A stretch of DNA of 53,220 nucleotides from JAYENY01 sp964563465 (GCA_964563465.1 CAZLVZ010000001.1:1-53220), one strand, 5' to 3'. Positions 21,852 through 30,613 are shown, counted from the first letter of the stretch. The notes: generated by a model from the letters alone, not told the origin. Numbers and translations are program-made.

Positions 21852-23444
21852 TCAATCAATAGCGGGTAAAGAAAAGGAAAAGGTTGTTCCTTTTTTCTCT
21901 TCTGATTCAAACCAAACTTTGCCTTTGTGAGCTTCAACGATATTTTTAACGATAAATAACCCCAAGCCAGTCCCTTCTGTTTCTGTTCTCACTGCATTGT
22001 CTGCTCTAAAAAATTTAGAAAAAACTCTATTAATCTGATCTTTAGGAATGCCAATCCCGGTGTCTTTAACTGAAAATTCTACTTGATCGTCTTTTCTTTT
22101 TAAAGATATTGTCACCGACCCACCAGAATTAGTATAGGATATGGCGTTCTCTACGAGGTTCTTTATAGATAATGCTAATTTCTCTGTATCTCCTTTAATA
22201 ATCTTTGATGCTTTGCTTTTTGCTACATTAACCTTAAGATTAATTTTCTTTTTATCAGCAAGCATTTGAAGAGGCTCTATAACTGTCTGTAGTAATTCCG
22301 TAAAATCTACCGTCTTTGGACGATAAATAAATCGTCCTTCTTCAATTCTTGCGACATTGAGCAAGTCATTAATAAGTCGAATCATTCTTTCGTTTGTCTC
22401 ATTTGTTTTTACAAGAATCTCTTTTTGTTCGGGAATCAATGGTCCCAATTCTCCCTCAATTAACATAGATAAAGACCATTTTATAATAGACAAGGGCGTT
22501 CTTAATTGATGAGCGGCAACCGAAACAAATTGGCTCTTCAATCTTTCTATAACTTTCTCTCTGGTAATATCGTGCAAGATAATCAACACATCCGTCTTTT
22601 CTCCTTTAACGATAGAATCAATCTGCTGAACTGTCGCCTCTATAGTCAACTCTTCTGAAAGTTTCATTTCTTCACGAAGTGTTTTTTCACCTTTTTTTTT
22701 GATAATTTTAATCAAGTCTTTTGTCCGCGGATATTTCTCAAATTCTGCTATTGATTTATTAAGAATTTTTTCTCTCTTTATATCTAAAAATCCTTCTGCT
22801 TTCGGATTTATTGATTTTAATATTTTCTGCGAATTAAAAATTAAAAGTCCGTCAAGAAAATTATTCAAAATAATTTGAGTCCTGCTCCTTTCTTCTTCAA
22901 TCTGCGTTTTAGTAGCTTCTGTGTCTTCCAATATATTTAAAAGCGCTCTTCTGGAAAGTTTTAATTCTTTGGTTCTATCTCTAATTTTTTTCTCTGTTTC
23001 TATTTGAACTTTTTCCAATAAACTAACATCCGTAATGCTTACGAAATATCCTATTAATAAACGATTTTCTTGATCTTTTTTAACAGACAAAGAAATATCA
23101 ACTGGTATTCTCTTTTTCTTTGCAGATAAAAAAAATAATTTTTGATTCTTAATAATTCCTTCTTTCTTGGTTAAAGATAGCAACTCGGCAATTCGGGTCT
23201 TCTCTAAAAACATACTATCTAATCGCTTTCCAATAATGTCAATTGCATTAAAACCACTAAAGGTTTCAAAGGATTTATTCACGCTAACAATTACGCCCAT
23301 TGGGCTAATGTCACAAATCGGCAGGGGTAAAAAAAACAAAAGACTATCCAAATAAGAAGATATGTCGTCTAAATCTTTTTGAACCTTTTGAATGTCTGTT
23401 CTCGTCTTCAATTTTTCTTCTTCTTTACTCTTAACAAGAGTCAT
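21852..23444 (-). CDS. Soluble PAS-domain sensor histidine kinase
   Basis: A kinase of 530 residues without membrane helices. A first PAS domain lies at about 48-160 (LPLPICDISPMGVIVSVNKSF, GFNAIDIIGKRLDSMF) and a second at about 195-300 (LNNFLDGLLIFNSQKILKSINPKAEGF), joined by a coiled segment. The phosphoacceptor is in VSVAAHQLRTPLSIIKWSLSM. The ATPase has NLVENAISYTNSGG, DTGIGIPKDQ and GTGLGLFIVKNIVEAHKG. It probably senses a cytoplasmic signal and phosphorylates the receivers encoded next. Confidence 0.95.
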   Translation of the reverse strand: MTLVKSKEEEKLKTRTDIQKVQKDLDDISSYLDSLLFFLPLPICDISPMGVIVSVNKSFETFSGFNAIDIIGKRLDSMFLEKTRIAELLSLTKKEGIIKNQKLFFLSAKKKRIPVDISLSVKKDQENRLLIGYFVSITDVSLLEKVQIETEKKIRDRTKELKLSRRALLNILEDTEATKTQIEEERSRTQIILNNFLDGLLIFNSQKILKSINPKAEGFLDIKREKILNKSIAEFEKYPRTKDLIKIIKKKGEKTLREEMKLSEELTIEATVQQIDSIVKGEKTDVLIILHDITREKVIERLKSQFVSVAAHQLRTPLSIIKWSLSMLIEGELGPLIPEQKEILVKTNETNERMIRLINDLLNVARIEEGRFIYRPKTVDFTELLQTVIEPLQMLADKKKINLKVNVAKSKASKIIKGDTEKLALSIKNLVENAISYTNSGGSVTISLKRKDDQVEFSVKDTGIGIPKDQINRVFSKFFRADNAVRTETEGTGLGLFIVKNIVEAHKGKVWFESEEKKGTTFSFSLPAID

Positions 23445-23483
23445 ATAGCTATTATTGGCTGAATTAGATATTATATCACACTC

Positions 23484-24410
23484 TTAAAAATCCCCTAATT
23501 TTATTTTTTTAGTAGCTGGCAGTCGCTTTATCAAGCTATAGAAACCAAGTCCTTGGAAAAGAGCTATTAATTCGCTCCTATCAAACTCTTTATTGCGACA
23601 ATTTTCCAAGTCAAAATCAATCTTTACCTCAATGTCTATTTTAGCCAATTTTTTGGAAAAAAATGCTTGATCTTTAGATTTTTTAAGTTTCTCTTGCGTA
23701 CGGTCTGGTATTAGTGGCGCGTTATTATCTTCAATAGCTAAATATATATCCTCTATCGTTTCGTATTCTTCTAATAATTCAATCGTTGTTTTTTCTCCTA
23801 TACCGGGAACTCCGGGAATATTATCTGACGCATCTCCCCTTAAACCCCTAAAATCAACAAGCTGTTTTGGTCTTAATCCTTCGTATCTTTCCATGACTGA
23901 CGCCTTATCATATATAATGGTATCTTTAAGCCCTTTTCTTAATGTATAAACCTTAGTGTTGGCGTCAACAAGAGAGAGTGCGTCTAAGTCCCCTGTAATA
24001 ATAATTGTTTCAACTTTTGGCGAGACATTTTGACTCTGGACTAAGTGAGCAATAGTGCCAATGATATCGTCTGCCTCAAATCCTTGTTTTTCAAAAATAG
24101 GCACTCCAAGAACACGAAGAACATTTTTAATTATCGGCAGTTGAGCATAAAGCGTATCTGGCGCCTTTTTTCTCTTCCCTTTATATTCTTTGTAAATTTT
24201 ATCTCTAAAAGTTGGACCTCGTAAATCAAAAGTAGCAACGATATAATTCGGCTGTATTTCTTTAAGTGCTTTAAGGAAAACCAACAAAAAACCATAAACT
24301 GCATTCACCAATTCTCCTTTTGGTGAATACATTGGGGGAAGCGCGTGAAACCCTCTATGAACCAAGGCGTTCCCGTCAACAACCACTAATTTGTTATTAT
24401 TCTCTCTCAT
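23484..24410 (-). CDS. Stand-alone 5'-3' exonuclease (PolA N-terminal domain type)
   Basis: The 308-residue protein is the FEN/5' nuclease domain only. Metal-binding clusters are seen in VVDGNALVHRGFHALPP, FEADDIIGTIAHL and IITGDLDALSLVD. The H3TH DNA-binding motif is DNIPGVPGIGEKTTIELL. A full-length PolA would continue for another 500-600 residues, and here the gene stops after the nuclease (LPATKKIKLGDF). It removes RNA primers and flaps. It starts 4 bp after tsaE ends. Confidence 0.94.
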   Translation of the reverse strand: MRENNNKLVVVDGNALVHRGFHALPPMYSPKGELVNAVYGFLLVFLKALKEIQPNYIVATFDLRGPTFRDKIYKEYKGKRKKAPDTLYAQLPIIKNVLRVLGVPIFEKQGFEADDIIGTIAHLVQSQNVSPKVETIIITGDLDALSLVDANTKVYTLRKGLKDTIIYDKASVMERYEGLRPKQLVDFRGLRGDASDNIPGVPGIGEKTTIELLEEYETIEDIYLAIEDNNAPLIPDRTQEKLKKSKDQAFFSKKLAKIDIEVKIDFDLENCRNKEFDRSELIALFQGLGFYSLIKRLPATKKIKLGDF

Positions 24411-24414
24411 AATA

Positions 24415-24864
24415 CTATTTTAACACAATTTCTCTTATTTTATTGTTAATAAATTCAAATTTTAAAATCATAGTTTTCTTAGGCAAAATCTTTTTAATTT
24501 TATTCGCCCACTCTATGACAATAATGTTCTCTGGATTAGAAACTATTTTTTTAAAATCTAAATTCAACATATCTTTTGCAGTTCTTGTTCTGTAACAATC
24601 AATGTGATAAAAAGTTTTGAATTTTCCTTTTGGGATTTTGAACTTTTTCAGAATAACAAAAGTCGGACTAAGAATTTTTTCTTTTATTTCTAACCCTTTG
24701 GCAAACCCTTGAACAAAAGCTGTTTTACCTCCACCCAAATCACCTTCAAGTCCAATTACAAGAGCTCCTTTGCCTAAGCTCTCAGACATCAAGAAATTTT
24801 GGGCTAATTTTTTTCCCAAATTTTGAGTTGCTTTAGGACTTTTAGTTTTCAACTTTTTAAACAT
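24415..24864 (-). CDS. tsaE: tRNA threonylcarbamoyladenosine biosynthesis ATPase TsaE
   Basis: A 149-residue P-loop protein. The Walker A is GDLGGGKTAFVQGFAKGLE, where the usual form is GDLGAGKT. The later motifs SPTFVILKKF, YHIDCYR and IIVIEWANKI are the TsaE signature. It works with TsaB and TsaD, not in this window, to make t6A37 on ANN-decoding tRNAs. It is transcribed divergently from the DHH-like gene, with 36 bp between. Confidence 0.95.
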   Translation of the reverse strand: MFKKLKTKSPKATQNLGKKLAQNFLMSESLGKGALVIGLEGDLGGGKTAFVQGFAKGLEIKEKILSPTFVILKKFKIPKGKFKTFYHIDCYRTRTAKDMLNLDFKKIVSNPENIIVIEWANKIKKILPKKTMILKFEFINNKIREIVLK

Positions 24865-24900
24865 TGACTTTTATAAAGGAAAAAGCTAAAAAGAAAAAAC

Positions 24901-25998
24901 ATGGAGGGATTATTTCAAGCTAAAAAACTTATTGATAATGCAGAAAGCGTTATGGTCCTTGCTCCTAAGCATCCAAGCGTTGATAGTTTAGCTTCTGCGC
25001 TTTCTCTTTCTTACAGTTTAAACAATCTTGGCAAAATTGTAAATTTTTTTCCGAAAAAAATCCCAAGTGCATATTCTCAAATCTTCCCAGACAAGCCTCT
25101 CCCAGAAAAATTTCTTATCTCTGTCAAAGGAAAAGAAATTTCCGAGCTATATTACGAAAAAGAGAATCAAATATTAAATATTTTTTTAAGTTCAAAAAAT
25201 GACAAGATTGAGAGAGAGGATATAAAATGTGTGGACCAGCAACAAGACAAGTTAAGAAAAAAAACAGACCTCTTAATAACAATAGGCGTAGAAAGGTTAG
25301 ATAAATTAGGTAATTTTTATGAAAAAAACTTTAAGCTTTTTTATCAAACTCCAATTCTGAATATTGACAATAAATCATTAAATAACAAATTCGGAAATAT
25401 TAATTTAGTTGTTGAAAATTTACCGATGTCTCTAATTTCCGCTAAAATTATTAATGCTTTCAATAAAAAATCTGATAAAAATATTAAAATGTGGCTTTTG
25501 TCCGGAATAATAGAATTTTCACAAAAAGAAAAAAACGGACAAAATTTCACAGAAGACATTTCCAGTTTAACTGATGCAAATCTAAATTATGGAAAAATAA
25601 TAGATTTCTTCACTCAAGATGAAGAAAAGAACCAAACAAGATTATTGGAAATAGTGCTGAAAAAAATAGAGTTCTGTAACAAAAAACAATTGCCCCTCGT
25701 TTATATAACTCAAGCAGATTTTGAAAATTCTAACACAACGCCAAAAGATTTGAGCTTTGTGCTAAAACAATTAATAAACAATTTCTTTCATTTTTCTTCT
25801 CTGATTATTTTATGGGAAAGCATATCTTCCTATAAAAACATAAGAGGAGTTTTTTATTCCTCTCACAATAATGAACTTACTGATGTTTCTAATTCTTTTA
25901 GGGGGATAAGAAAAAATAATGGTATAATATTTAATACAAAAGAACAAAATATAAATAATGTGAAGGAAAAATTATTAAAAACGATTCAATCTGTTTAA
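24901..25998 (+). CDS. Degenerate DHH-family (NrnA-like) protein
   Basis: The first 35 residues (AKKLIDNAESVMVLAPKHPSVDSLASALSLSYSLNNLG) align with the start of NrnA/DHH phosphoesterases, where H-x-x-P-D-x-D-A-x-G-S binds metal. Here that reads HPSVDSLAS, and I find no DHH triad later in the 365 residues. The family fold is therefore likely, but nuclease activity is doubtful. The gene ends 6 bp before a PilB/GspE-type ATPase and the two look like one operon, so a role with the pilus or secretion motor is possible. Confidence 0.6.
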   Translation: MEGLFQAKKLIDNAESVMVLAPKHPSVDSLASALSLSYSLNNLGKIVNFFPKKIPSAYSQIFPDKPLPEKFLISVKGKEISELYYEKENQILNIFLSSKNDKIEREDIKCVDQQQDKLRKKTDLLITIGVERLDKLGNFYEKNFKLFYQTPILNIDNKSLNNKFGNINLVVENLPMSLISAKIINAFNKKSDKNIKMWLLSGIIEFSQKEKNGQNFTEDISSLTDANLNYGKIIDFFTQDEEKNQTRLLEIVLKKIEFCNKKQLPLVYITQADFENSNTTPKDLSFVLKQLINNFFHFSSLIILWESISSYKNIRGVFYSSHNNELTDVSNSFRGIRKNNGIIFNTKEQNINNVKEKLLKTIQSV

Positions 25999-26004
25999 TT
26001 AATT

Positions 26005-27372
26005 ATGATTAAAATTACCGACAAAATAGAAATAGCGAAAGAAATGGCTGATTTGGTCAAAAAAAATGTAATTAGCATTGATTCATTCAAAAAAGAAATT
26101 GAAAAAAATTTAGAAAAAGAAACTACTGAATTAATAGGAGTTATTTTGGCCGGGGCTATAAACCTTTCAGCTTCTGACATTCATTTTGAGCCACAAGAAA
26201 AAGAAGTAAGAGCAAGAATACGAATGGACGGAATGCTCCATGATGTTATTTCTCTCTCTACGGAAACATATCATCTTCTATTGTCGCGTATCAAGCTTTT
26301 AGCTAGCCTAAAACTTAATGTTCACGACAAACCACAAGACGGGAGCTTCTCTGTTGTTGTCCCCATTTCAATAGACAATAAAAAGAATGTTTTAGGTAAA
26401 GAAAAAATAGGTGCTAAAAAAATAAAAAACAAAGATGCTTTAGAGATTGAAATTAGAACATCTTCTCTCCCAGCAGATTTTGGAGAATCCGTGGTAATGA
26501 GAATATTAAATCCTGAAAGCTTAAAAAGTATTGAAGACCTTGGTTTAAGAGAAGACCTCTCGGAATTATTCAAAAAAGAAATTAAAAAGCCAAACGGAAT
26601 GATAATCATTACCGGACCGACTGGTTCTGGTAAAACAACTACGCTTTATGCTTTTTTGAAGCATATTCAAAATCCAGAAATTAAAATTATCACAATAGAA
26701 GACCCAATAGAATATAGATTAACTGGTCTTTCTCAAACACAAGTTGATGTAAAAAAGGGTTATGATTTTGCTAACGGGCTTCGCTCAATTGTAAGACAAG
26801 ACCCTGATGTTATATTAGTCGGAGAAGTGAGGGATATGGAAACCGCTAAAATTTCTCTTCAAGCAGCACTTACTGGACATCTCGTGTTTTCTACTTTGCA
26901 CACAAACGATGCGGCTGGTGCTATCCCCCGATTAACCTCTCTTGGCGCTAACACTATAAATATTGGGCCAGCAATAAATATGATTATTGCACAACGATTA
27001 GTAAGAAAAGTTTGTAAAAAATGTGTTAAAATGGAATTAGCTAACATTGAAGAAAAAGAAAAAATAAAAAACGCTTTAAAAGGCGTTCCGGAATCCGTCC
27101 TTCCTTCTTCTGCTCAAGAAAATATGATTATTGCGAAACCACAAGGATGCAAGGAGTGTAATTTTACGGGATACAAAGGAAGAATTGGTATATTTGAAGC
27201 ATTTTTGGTAACTGACGAGATTGAATCACTTATTTTAAAAAATCCTAGCATTGTTGAAATTAAAAAAATAATTTATAAAAACAAAACATTGCTTATGCGT
27301 CAAGACGGTATGATTAAAGTCCTTCAGGGCGTAACGAGCATTGAAGAAATAGATAGAACAACAAGTGAATAA
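26005..27372 (+). CDS. pilB: Type IV pilus/type II secretion assembly ATPase (PilB/GspE)
   Basis: A 455-residue hexameric motor. The N2-like domain includes INLSASDIHFEPQEKEVRARIRMDG. The Walker A is GPTGSGKTTTLYAF, followed by the Asp box TIEDPIEYRL, the Walker B region DPDVILVGEVRDMETA and the His box TGHLVFSTLHTND. A four-cysteine zinc site is formed by CKKC and CKECNFTGYKGR. The usual MshEN N-terminal domain of PilB (about 120-150 residues) is missing. No pilin, PilC or PilD gene is in the window, so the rest of the machine is elsewhere. Confidence 0.93.
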   Translation: MIKITDKIEIAKEMADLVKKNVISIDSFKKEIEKNLEKETTELIGVILAGAINLSASDIHFEPQEKEVRARIRMDGMLHDVISLSTETYHLLLSRIKLLASLKLNVHDKPQDGSFSVVVPISIDNKKNVLGKEKIGAKKIKNKDALEIEIRTSSLPADFGESVVMRILNPESLKSIEDLGLREDLSELFKKEIKKPNGMIIITGPTGSGKTTTLYAFLKHIQNPEIKIITIEDPIEYRLTGLSQTQVDVKKGYDFANGLRSIVRQDPDVILVGEVRDMETAKISLQAALTGHLVFSTLHTNDAAGAIPRLTSLGANTINIGPAINMIIAQRLVRKVCKKCVKMELANIEEKEKIKNALKGVPESVLPSSAQENMIIAKPQGCKECNFTGYKGRIGIFEAFLVTDEIESLILKNPSIVEIKKIIYKNKTLLMRQDGMIKVLQGVTSIEEIDRTTSE

Positions 27373-27379
27373 AACATAA

Positions 27380-27489
27380 ACCCCTGGCTGAAATATCTTC
27401 ATAACCACAAAGACCAGAATTTTCCCGAGGAATAACCCAGCCAGAGCCAGCTTACCCGGTCTAAGAAAAACCCCTATTCAACCAGGGAT
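27380..27489 (-). ncRNA. Candidate structured small RNA (about 110 nt), family not recognised
   Basis: On the minus strand, 7 nt after a perfect TTGACA-17-TATAAT promoter, begins a sequence whose two ends pair over 11 bp: CCCTGGTTGAA (27487-27477) with TTCAGCCAGGG (27392-27382), including one G-U pair. The G-U pair is intact only on this strand. Inside is a large bubble (about 14 nt by 18 nt), then AGACC/GGUCU (27462-27458 with 27415-27411), a GGGUAA/UUAUUCC stem with one bulge and a 16-nt G/U-rich loop. The outer stem is followed by GTTTATGTTTT, a poor terminator tail. No ORF runs through it. It lacks the SRP-RNA tetraloop region and looks unlike tmRNA or RNase P RNA. The rod-with-bubble outline recalls a short 6S RNA, which is speculation. 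Confidence 0.6.
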
Positions 27490-27495
27490 GTTATT

Positions 27496-27524
27496 ATTAT
27501 ACTAAAAAATAAAATGATTGTCAA
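27496..27524 (-). promoter_or_regulatory. Perfect sigma-70 consensus promoter for the candidate small RNA
   Basis: On the minus strand TTGACA (27519-27524) and TATAAT (27496-27501) match the consensus exactly and are separated by the optimal 17 nt. The promoter overlaps the first codons of ruvB on the other strand. No protein gene lies downstream in its direction. Confidence 0.85.
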
Positions 27525-28545
27525 GTCCAACGACAATTTATCAAAAACTAATTCAAGTTTATCTCAAAATGAAGCTCCCCTTTCAGAAGAGGGGAACACT
27601 TTAGATCAAACCCTAAGACCTAAAAGCTGGAACGACTTTGTCGGTCAAGAAAAAACAAAAAAGAATATTAAAATTATGCTCCAGGCCGCAAATGAACGAA
27701 GGGAAACGGCAGATCATATTCTTTTTTGTGGCGGACCAGGACTTGGCAAGACCACGCTATCTTATTTGGTTGCTCAAACGGCTGAGAGCAATATAAGAAC
27801 TGCTTCTGGACCGTCAATTCAAAAACCAGGAGACTTGGCAGCAATACTAACATCTCTTTCAGACAAAGATATTCTTTTTATAGATGAAATACATCGCTTA
27901 AATAGCGCTTGCGAGGAAATAATTTATCCGGCAATGGAAGATTTTGAATTGAACATAATCACTGGCACTGGCCCAATGGCAAAAACTCTGAAAATAGAAC
28001 TTGCTCGTTTTACTTTAATTGGAGCAACTACAAGAATTGGTTTGTTATCTTCTCCGTTAAGAGATCGTTTTGGCGCTACTTTTCAAATTGATTTCTATAA
28101 TATAGAAGATATTGAAAAAATTATTGAAAAATCAGCCACAATTTTAAAAATAAAAATTGATAAACCCGCAATAAAGCTTATTGCTCAATGTTCTAGATTC
28201 ACTCCAAGAATAGCAAATAGACTTTTAAGAAGAATCAGAGATTTCGCGCAGATAGAAGGAAGGGGCGTAATTGATGAAAAAATCACTAAATTAGGCATGG
28301 AAGAGATGGAGATAGACGAGCTGGGTCTTGGCCATAGAGATAGAAAACTATTGGAAATTATTATTGAAAAATTTCAAGGTGGTCCGGTTGGACTCCAAGC
28401 GTTAGCCGCCGTTGCCTCCGAGGAACAGGACAATATTTTAGGAGTTTACGAGCCATACCTCTTGCGACTTGGATTAATTAATAGAACTTCAAAAGGCCGA
28501 ACTGCTACTCAAAAAGCATATAAGCATCTCCATAAAAAAAATTAA
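27514..28545 (+). CDS. ruvB: Holliday junction DNA helicase RuvB
   Basis: The 343-residue AAA+ motor of the RuvAB branch-migration complex. Motifs are LRPKSWNDFVGQ, Walker A GGPGLGKTTLS, Walker B ILFIDEIHRL, sensor 1 GATTRIGLLSSPLRDRFG and the C-terminal winged helix (GGPVGLQALAAV, EPYLLRLGLINRT). The first 25 residues (Ser/Asn/Glu-rich) precede the conserved core. The start at 27514 has no Shine-Dalgarno, and a later start cannot be excluded. An antisense promoter overlaps the start codon region. Confidence 0.96.
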   Translation: MIVKSNDNLSKTNSSLSQNEAPLSEEGNTLDQTLRPKSWNDFVGQEKTKKNIKIMLQAANERRETADHILFCGGPGLGKTTLSYLVAQTAESNIRTASGPSIQKPGDLAAILTSLSDKDILFIDEIHRLNSACEEIIYPAMEDFELNIITGTGPMAKTLKIELARFTLIGATTRIGLLSSPLRDRFGATFQIDFYNIEDIEKIIEKSATILKIKIDKPAIKLIAQCSRFTPRIANRLLRRIRDFAQIEGRGVIDEKITKLGMEEMEIDELGLGHRDRKLLEIIIEKFQGGPVGLQALAAVASEEQDNILGVYEPYLLRLGLINRTSKGRTATQKAYKHLHKKN

Positions 28546-28596
28546 ATCGCATAATCTAAATCTTAGAACAATTATCGAAATCTATACCTATTAAAA

Positions 28597-29313
28597 ATTC
28601 TGACTAAAATTTTATTTAAATTTTTTGTTTTATTTCTTTCAATATTCTGGTTATCTCCGGTTAGTTTTGTTTTGTGCCAAGAAAAAACAATAGTTATTAA
28701 TGAAATTGCTTGGATGGGAACAGAAGAGCAATGGCAAAACGAATGGATAGAGTTATATAATCCAACCGACATACCTATTTCTCTTGATGGATGGAAATTA
28801 AAAGCAAAGGACGACAACCCCACGATAGAACTATCGGGAATCATTAAAAAACATTCTTATTTCTTATTAGAAAGAACCGACGACACTACTGTCCCAAAAA
28901 TTACAGCTGAACAAATTTTTAAAGGAGGATTGAGTAATAATGGAGAAACTCTATTTCTTCTAAATAATTTTGATGAAATAATTGACGAAATAGATTGCTC
29001 TTTGGGCTGGTTTGCTGGAAACAATGAAACCAAAAAAACAATGGAACGGATTGATCCTCTCGCATTTGGGTCACATCCGAGTAATTGGAAAACAAGTCAA
29101 AAAGCCGGTGGCACTCCACAACAAGAAAATAGTCCAAACAAAAAAATTGAAAACAAGAAAGAACTTGGGACAACTTTTACTACAACTAATAGTTCAAATT
29201 TCTTTTTTAATTTAACTATAGCTTCAGTTCTTTCTTTATTCTTCTCTATGCTCGTTGTGTCTATTTGGTTGAAAATAAAAGAAAAAAGGAATAAGATAAA
29301 AAAGAACTATTAA
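28597..29313 (+). CDS. Exported lamin-tail-domain protein with C-terminal membrane anchor
   Basis: The LTD domain is clear: IVINEIAWMGTEEQWQNEWIELYNPTDIPISLDGWKL, then GIIKKHSYFLLERTDD and LSNNGETLFLLNN. The last 40 residues hold a membrane helix (LTIASVLSLFFSMLVVSIWL) and a basic tail. A typical signal peptide (KILFKFFVLFLSIFWLSPVSFV) is encoded just upstream in the same frame, but the stretch from the stop at 28564 contains no ATG or GTG. The first TTG (28672) would delete the signal. I therefore place the start at the ATT (28597) or CTG (28600), with doubt. LTD proteins of bacteria are surface exposed and sometimes linked to nucleases. Confidence 0.75.
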   Translation: MLTKILFKFFVLFLSIFWLSPVSFVLCQEKTIVINEIAWMGTEEQWQNEWIELYNPTDIPISLDGWKLKAKDDNPTIELSGIIKKHSYFLLERTDDTTVPKITAEQIFKGGLSNNGETLFLLNNFDEIIDEIDCSLGWFAGNNETKKTMERIDPLAFGSHPSNWKTSQKAGGTPQQENSPNKKIENKKELGTTFTTTNSSNFFFNLTIASVLSLFFSMLVVSIWLKIKEKRNKIKKNY

Positions 29314-29324
29314 AATGTGAAAAT

Positions 29325-30041
29325 ATGAGTGGTCATAGTCACGCAAAAACAGTTCAACATACTAAACAGGCAGCTGCAGAAAAACGAGGGAAAATTTTTT
29401 CTAAACTTTCACGCGTAATTTCTCTTGTAGCGAAAAATAATGGTGACCCAAGTATGAATTCGGAACTTCGGATGGTTATAGAACAAGCCAGAAAGGCCAA
29501 TATGCCTAACGAAAACATAGAAAGGGCTATCAAAAAGGGAACTGGAGAGATTGAGGGGGAATCATTGGAAGAATTTTGCTTTGAAGCCTATGGACCCGCC
29601 AAAAGCGCTATTATTGTTCTTGGTATTACTAATAATAAAAATCGGGCATTGGGTGAGATAAAACAAATTCTTCAACAAAACAATGCTAAATTGGCAGAAG
29701 AGGGCTCTGTAAAATGGCAATTTGAAAATATGGGAGTGATAACAATAGATTTAGGAGAAAGAGAAAAAGAAAAAGTAGAGATGATGGTTATTGAATCTGG
29801 CGCAGAGGATATGCGTTGGCAAGGAGAATTTTTAAAGACATATGTTGAGCCAAAAAAAATAGAAGAAGTCAAAAAAGAAATAGAAGCGAAAGGATTGAGC
29901 ATAATCTCTGCTGACTTAGGGTGGGTAGCAAAAGAAGAAATTATGGTTGATGAAAAAAGCAAAAATGCCATAGAAAAATTATTTTCTGCCTTAGAAGAAA
30001 ATGATGATGTCCACAAAATATATTCAAACGCTAAGATGTAA
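29325..30041 (+). CDS. yebC: YebC/PmpR-family protein
   Basis: At 238 residues it is full length. The start MSGHSHAKTVQHTKQAAAEKRGKIFSKLSR is a slight variant of the MAGHSKWANIQHRK signature. It continues with NPELR-like MNSELRMVIEQARKANMPNENIERAIKKGTG and ends in the acidic domain. YebC proteins regulate transcription in some bacteria and relieve ribosome stalling in others. ruvC follows 77 bp downstream, a conserved yebC-ruvC pairing. That gap holds an 8-bp unit repeated about three times (GTTAAATC). Confidence 0.94.
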   Translation: MSGHSHAKTVQHTKQAAAEKRGKIFSKLSRVISLVAKNNGDPSMNSELRMVIEQARKANMPNENIERAIKKGTGEIEGESLEEFCFEAYGPAKSAIIVLGITNNKNRALGEIKQILQQNNAKLAEEGSVKWQFENMGVITIDLGEREKEKVEMMVIESGAEDMRWQGEFLKTYVEPKKIEEVKKEIEAKGLSIISADLGWVAKEEIMVDEKSKNAIEKLFSALEENDDVHKIYSNAKM

Positions 30042-30118
30042 AAATCACAAAATTTTTACGCTGTAGTATATTTTTAAAACTATCTCTTTGTTAAATCGTT
30101 AAATCGTTAAATTGTTAT

Positions 30119-30613
30119 ATGATTATTCTTGGCATTGACCCTGGAACTGCAACTACTGGCTTTGGCGTAATAGAGCAATCCAAAAAAGGACTTGCTCTAT
30201 TGTCTTATGGTTGTATAAAAACATTTCCCATTGACTCTAACGAAGAACGGCTAAATCAAATATTCAATGGAATGAATAAGATAATAAAAGAACATAATCC
30301 AGATGTTTTTGTAATAGAACAGCTTTTCTTTTTTAAAAATGCAAAAACCGCAATTCCCGTAAGCCAAGCAAGAGGGGTTATGTTGCTATCGGCAGTTAAA
30401 AAAAAGATTCCGATTTATGAGTTCACTCCATTACAGGTAAAGATGAACATTGTCGGTTATGGTAGGGCGTCAAAAATTCAAATTCAAAAAATGGTAAAAA
30501 TATTGCTTAACTTAAAAGAAATTCCACGACCAGACGATGCTGCTGACGCCTTGGCATTAGCTATTTGTTATACTTATCTTCCGAAAATCTCAAAAAAGAC
30601 AAAAAATGCTTGA
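30119..30613 (+). CDS. ruvC: Crossover junction endodeoxyribonuclease RuvC
   Basis: The 164-residue Holliday-junction resolvase keeps all acidic catalytic positions: D in ILGIDPGTATTGFGVIE, E in VIEQLFFFKN, and the pair in PRPDDAADALALAICY. QARGVMLL and YGRASKIQIQKMV match the DNA-contact regions. Its last codons overlap the -35 box of the next promoter, and it ends in TGA, so TGA is a stop codon in this organism. Confidence 0.96.
   Translation: MIILGIDPGTATTGFGVIEQSKKGLALLSYGCIKTFPIDSNEERLNQIFNGMNKIIKEHNPDVFVIEQLFFFKNAKTAIPVSQARGVMLLSAVKKKIPIYEFTPLQVKMNIVGYGRASKIQIQKMVKILLNLKEIPRPDDAADALALAICYTYLPKISKKTKNA

Noticed and set aside
27380..27489. Reading the 110-nt region as SRP RNA or as a ruvB leader riboswitch on the plus strand
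   Set aside because: The SRP GGAA tetraloop with its AGCAG side is absent on both strands. The only strong promoter and the intact wobble pair point to the minus strand.
30042..30118. GTTAAATC tandem units before ruvC as a regulatory array
   Set aside because: Only about three AT-rich units occur. Such short slippage repeats are common in AT-rich intergenic DNA and no other signal supports a function.
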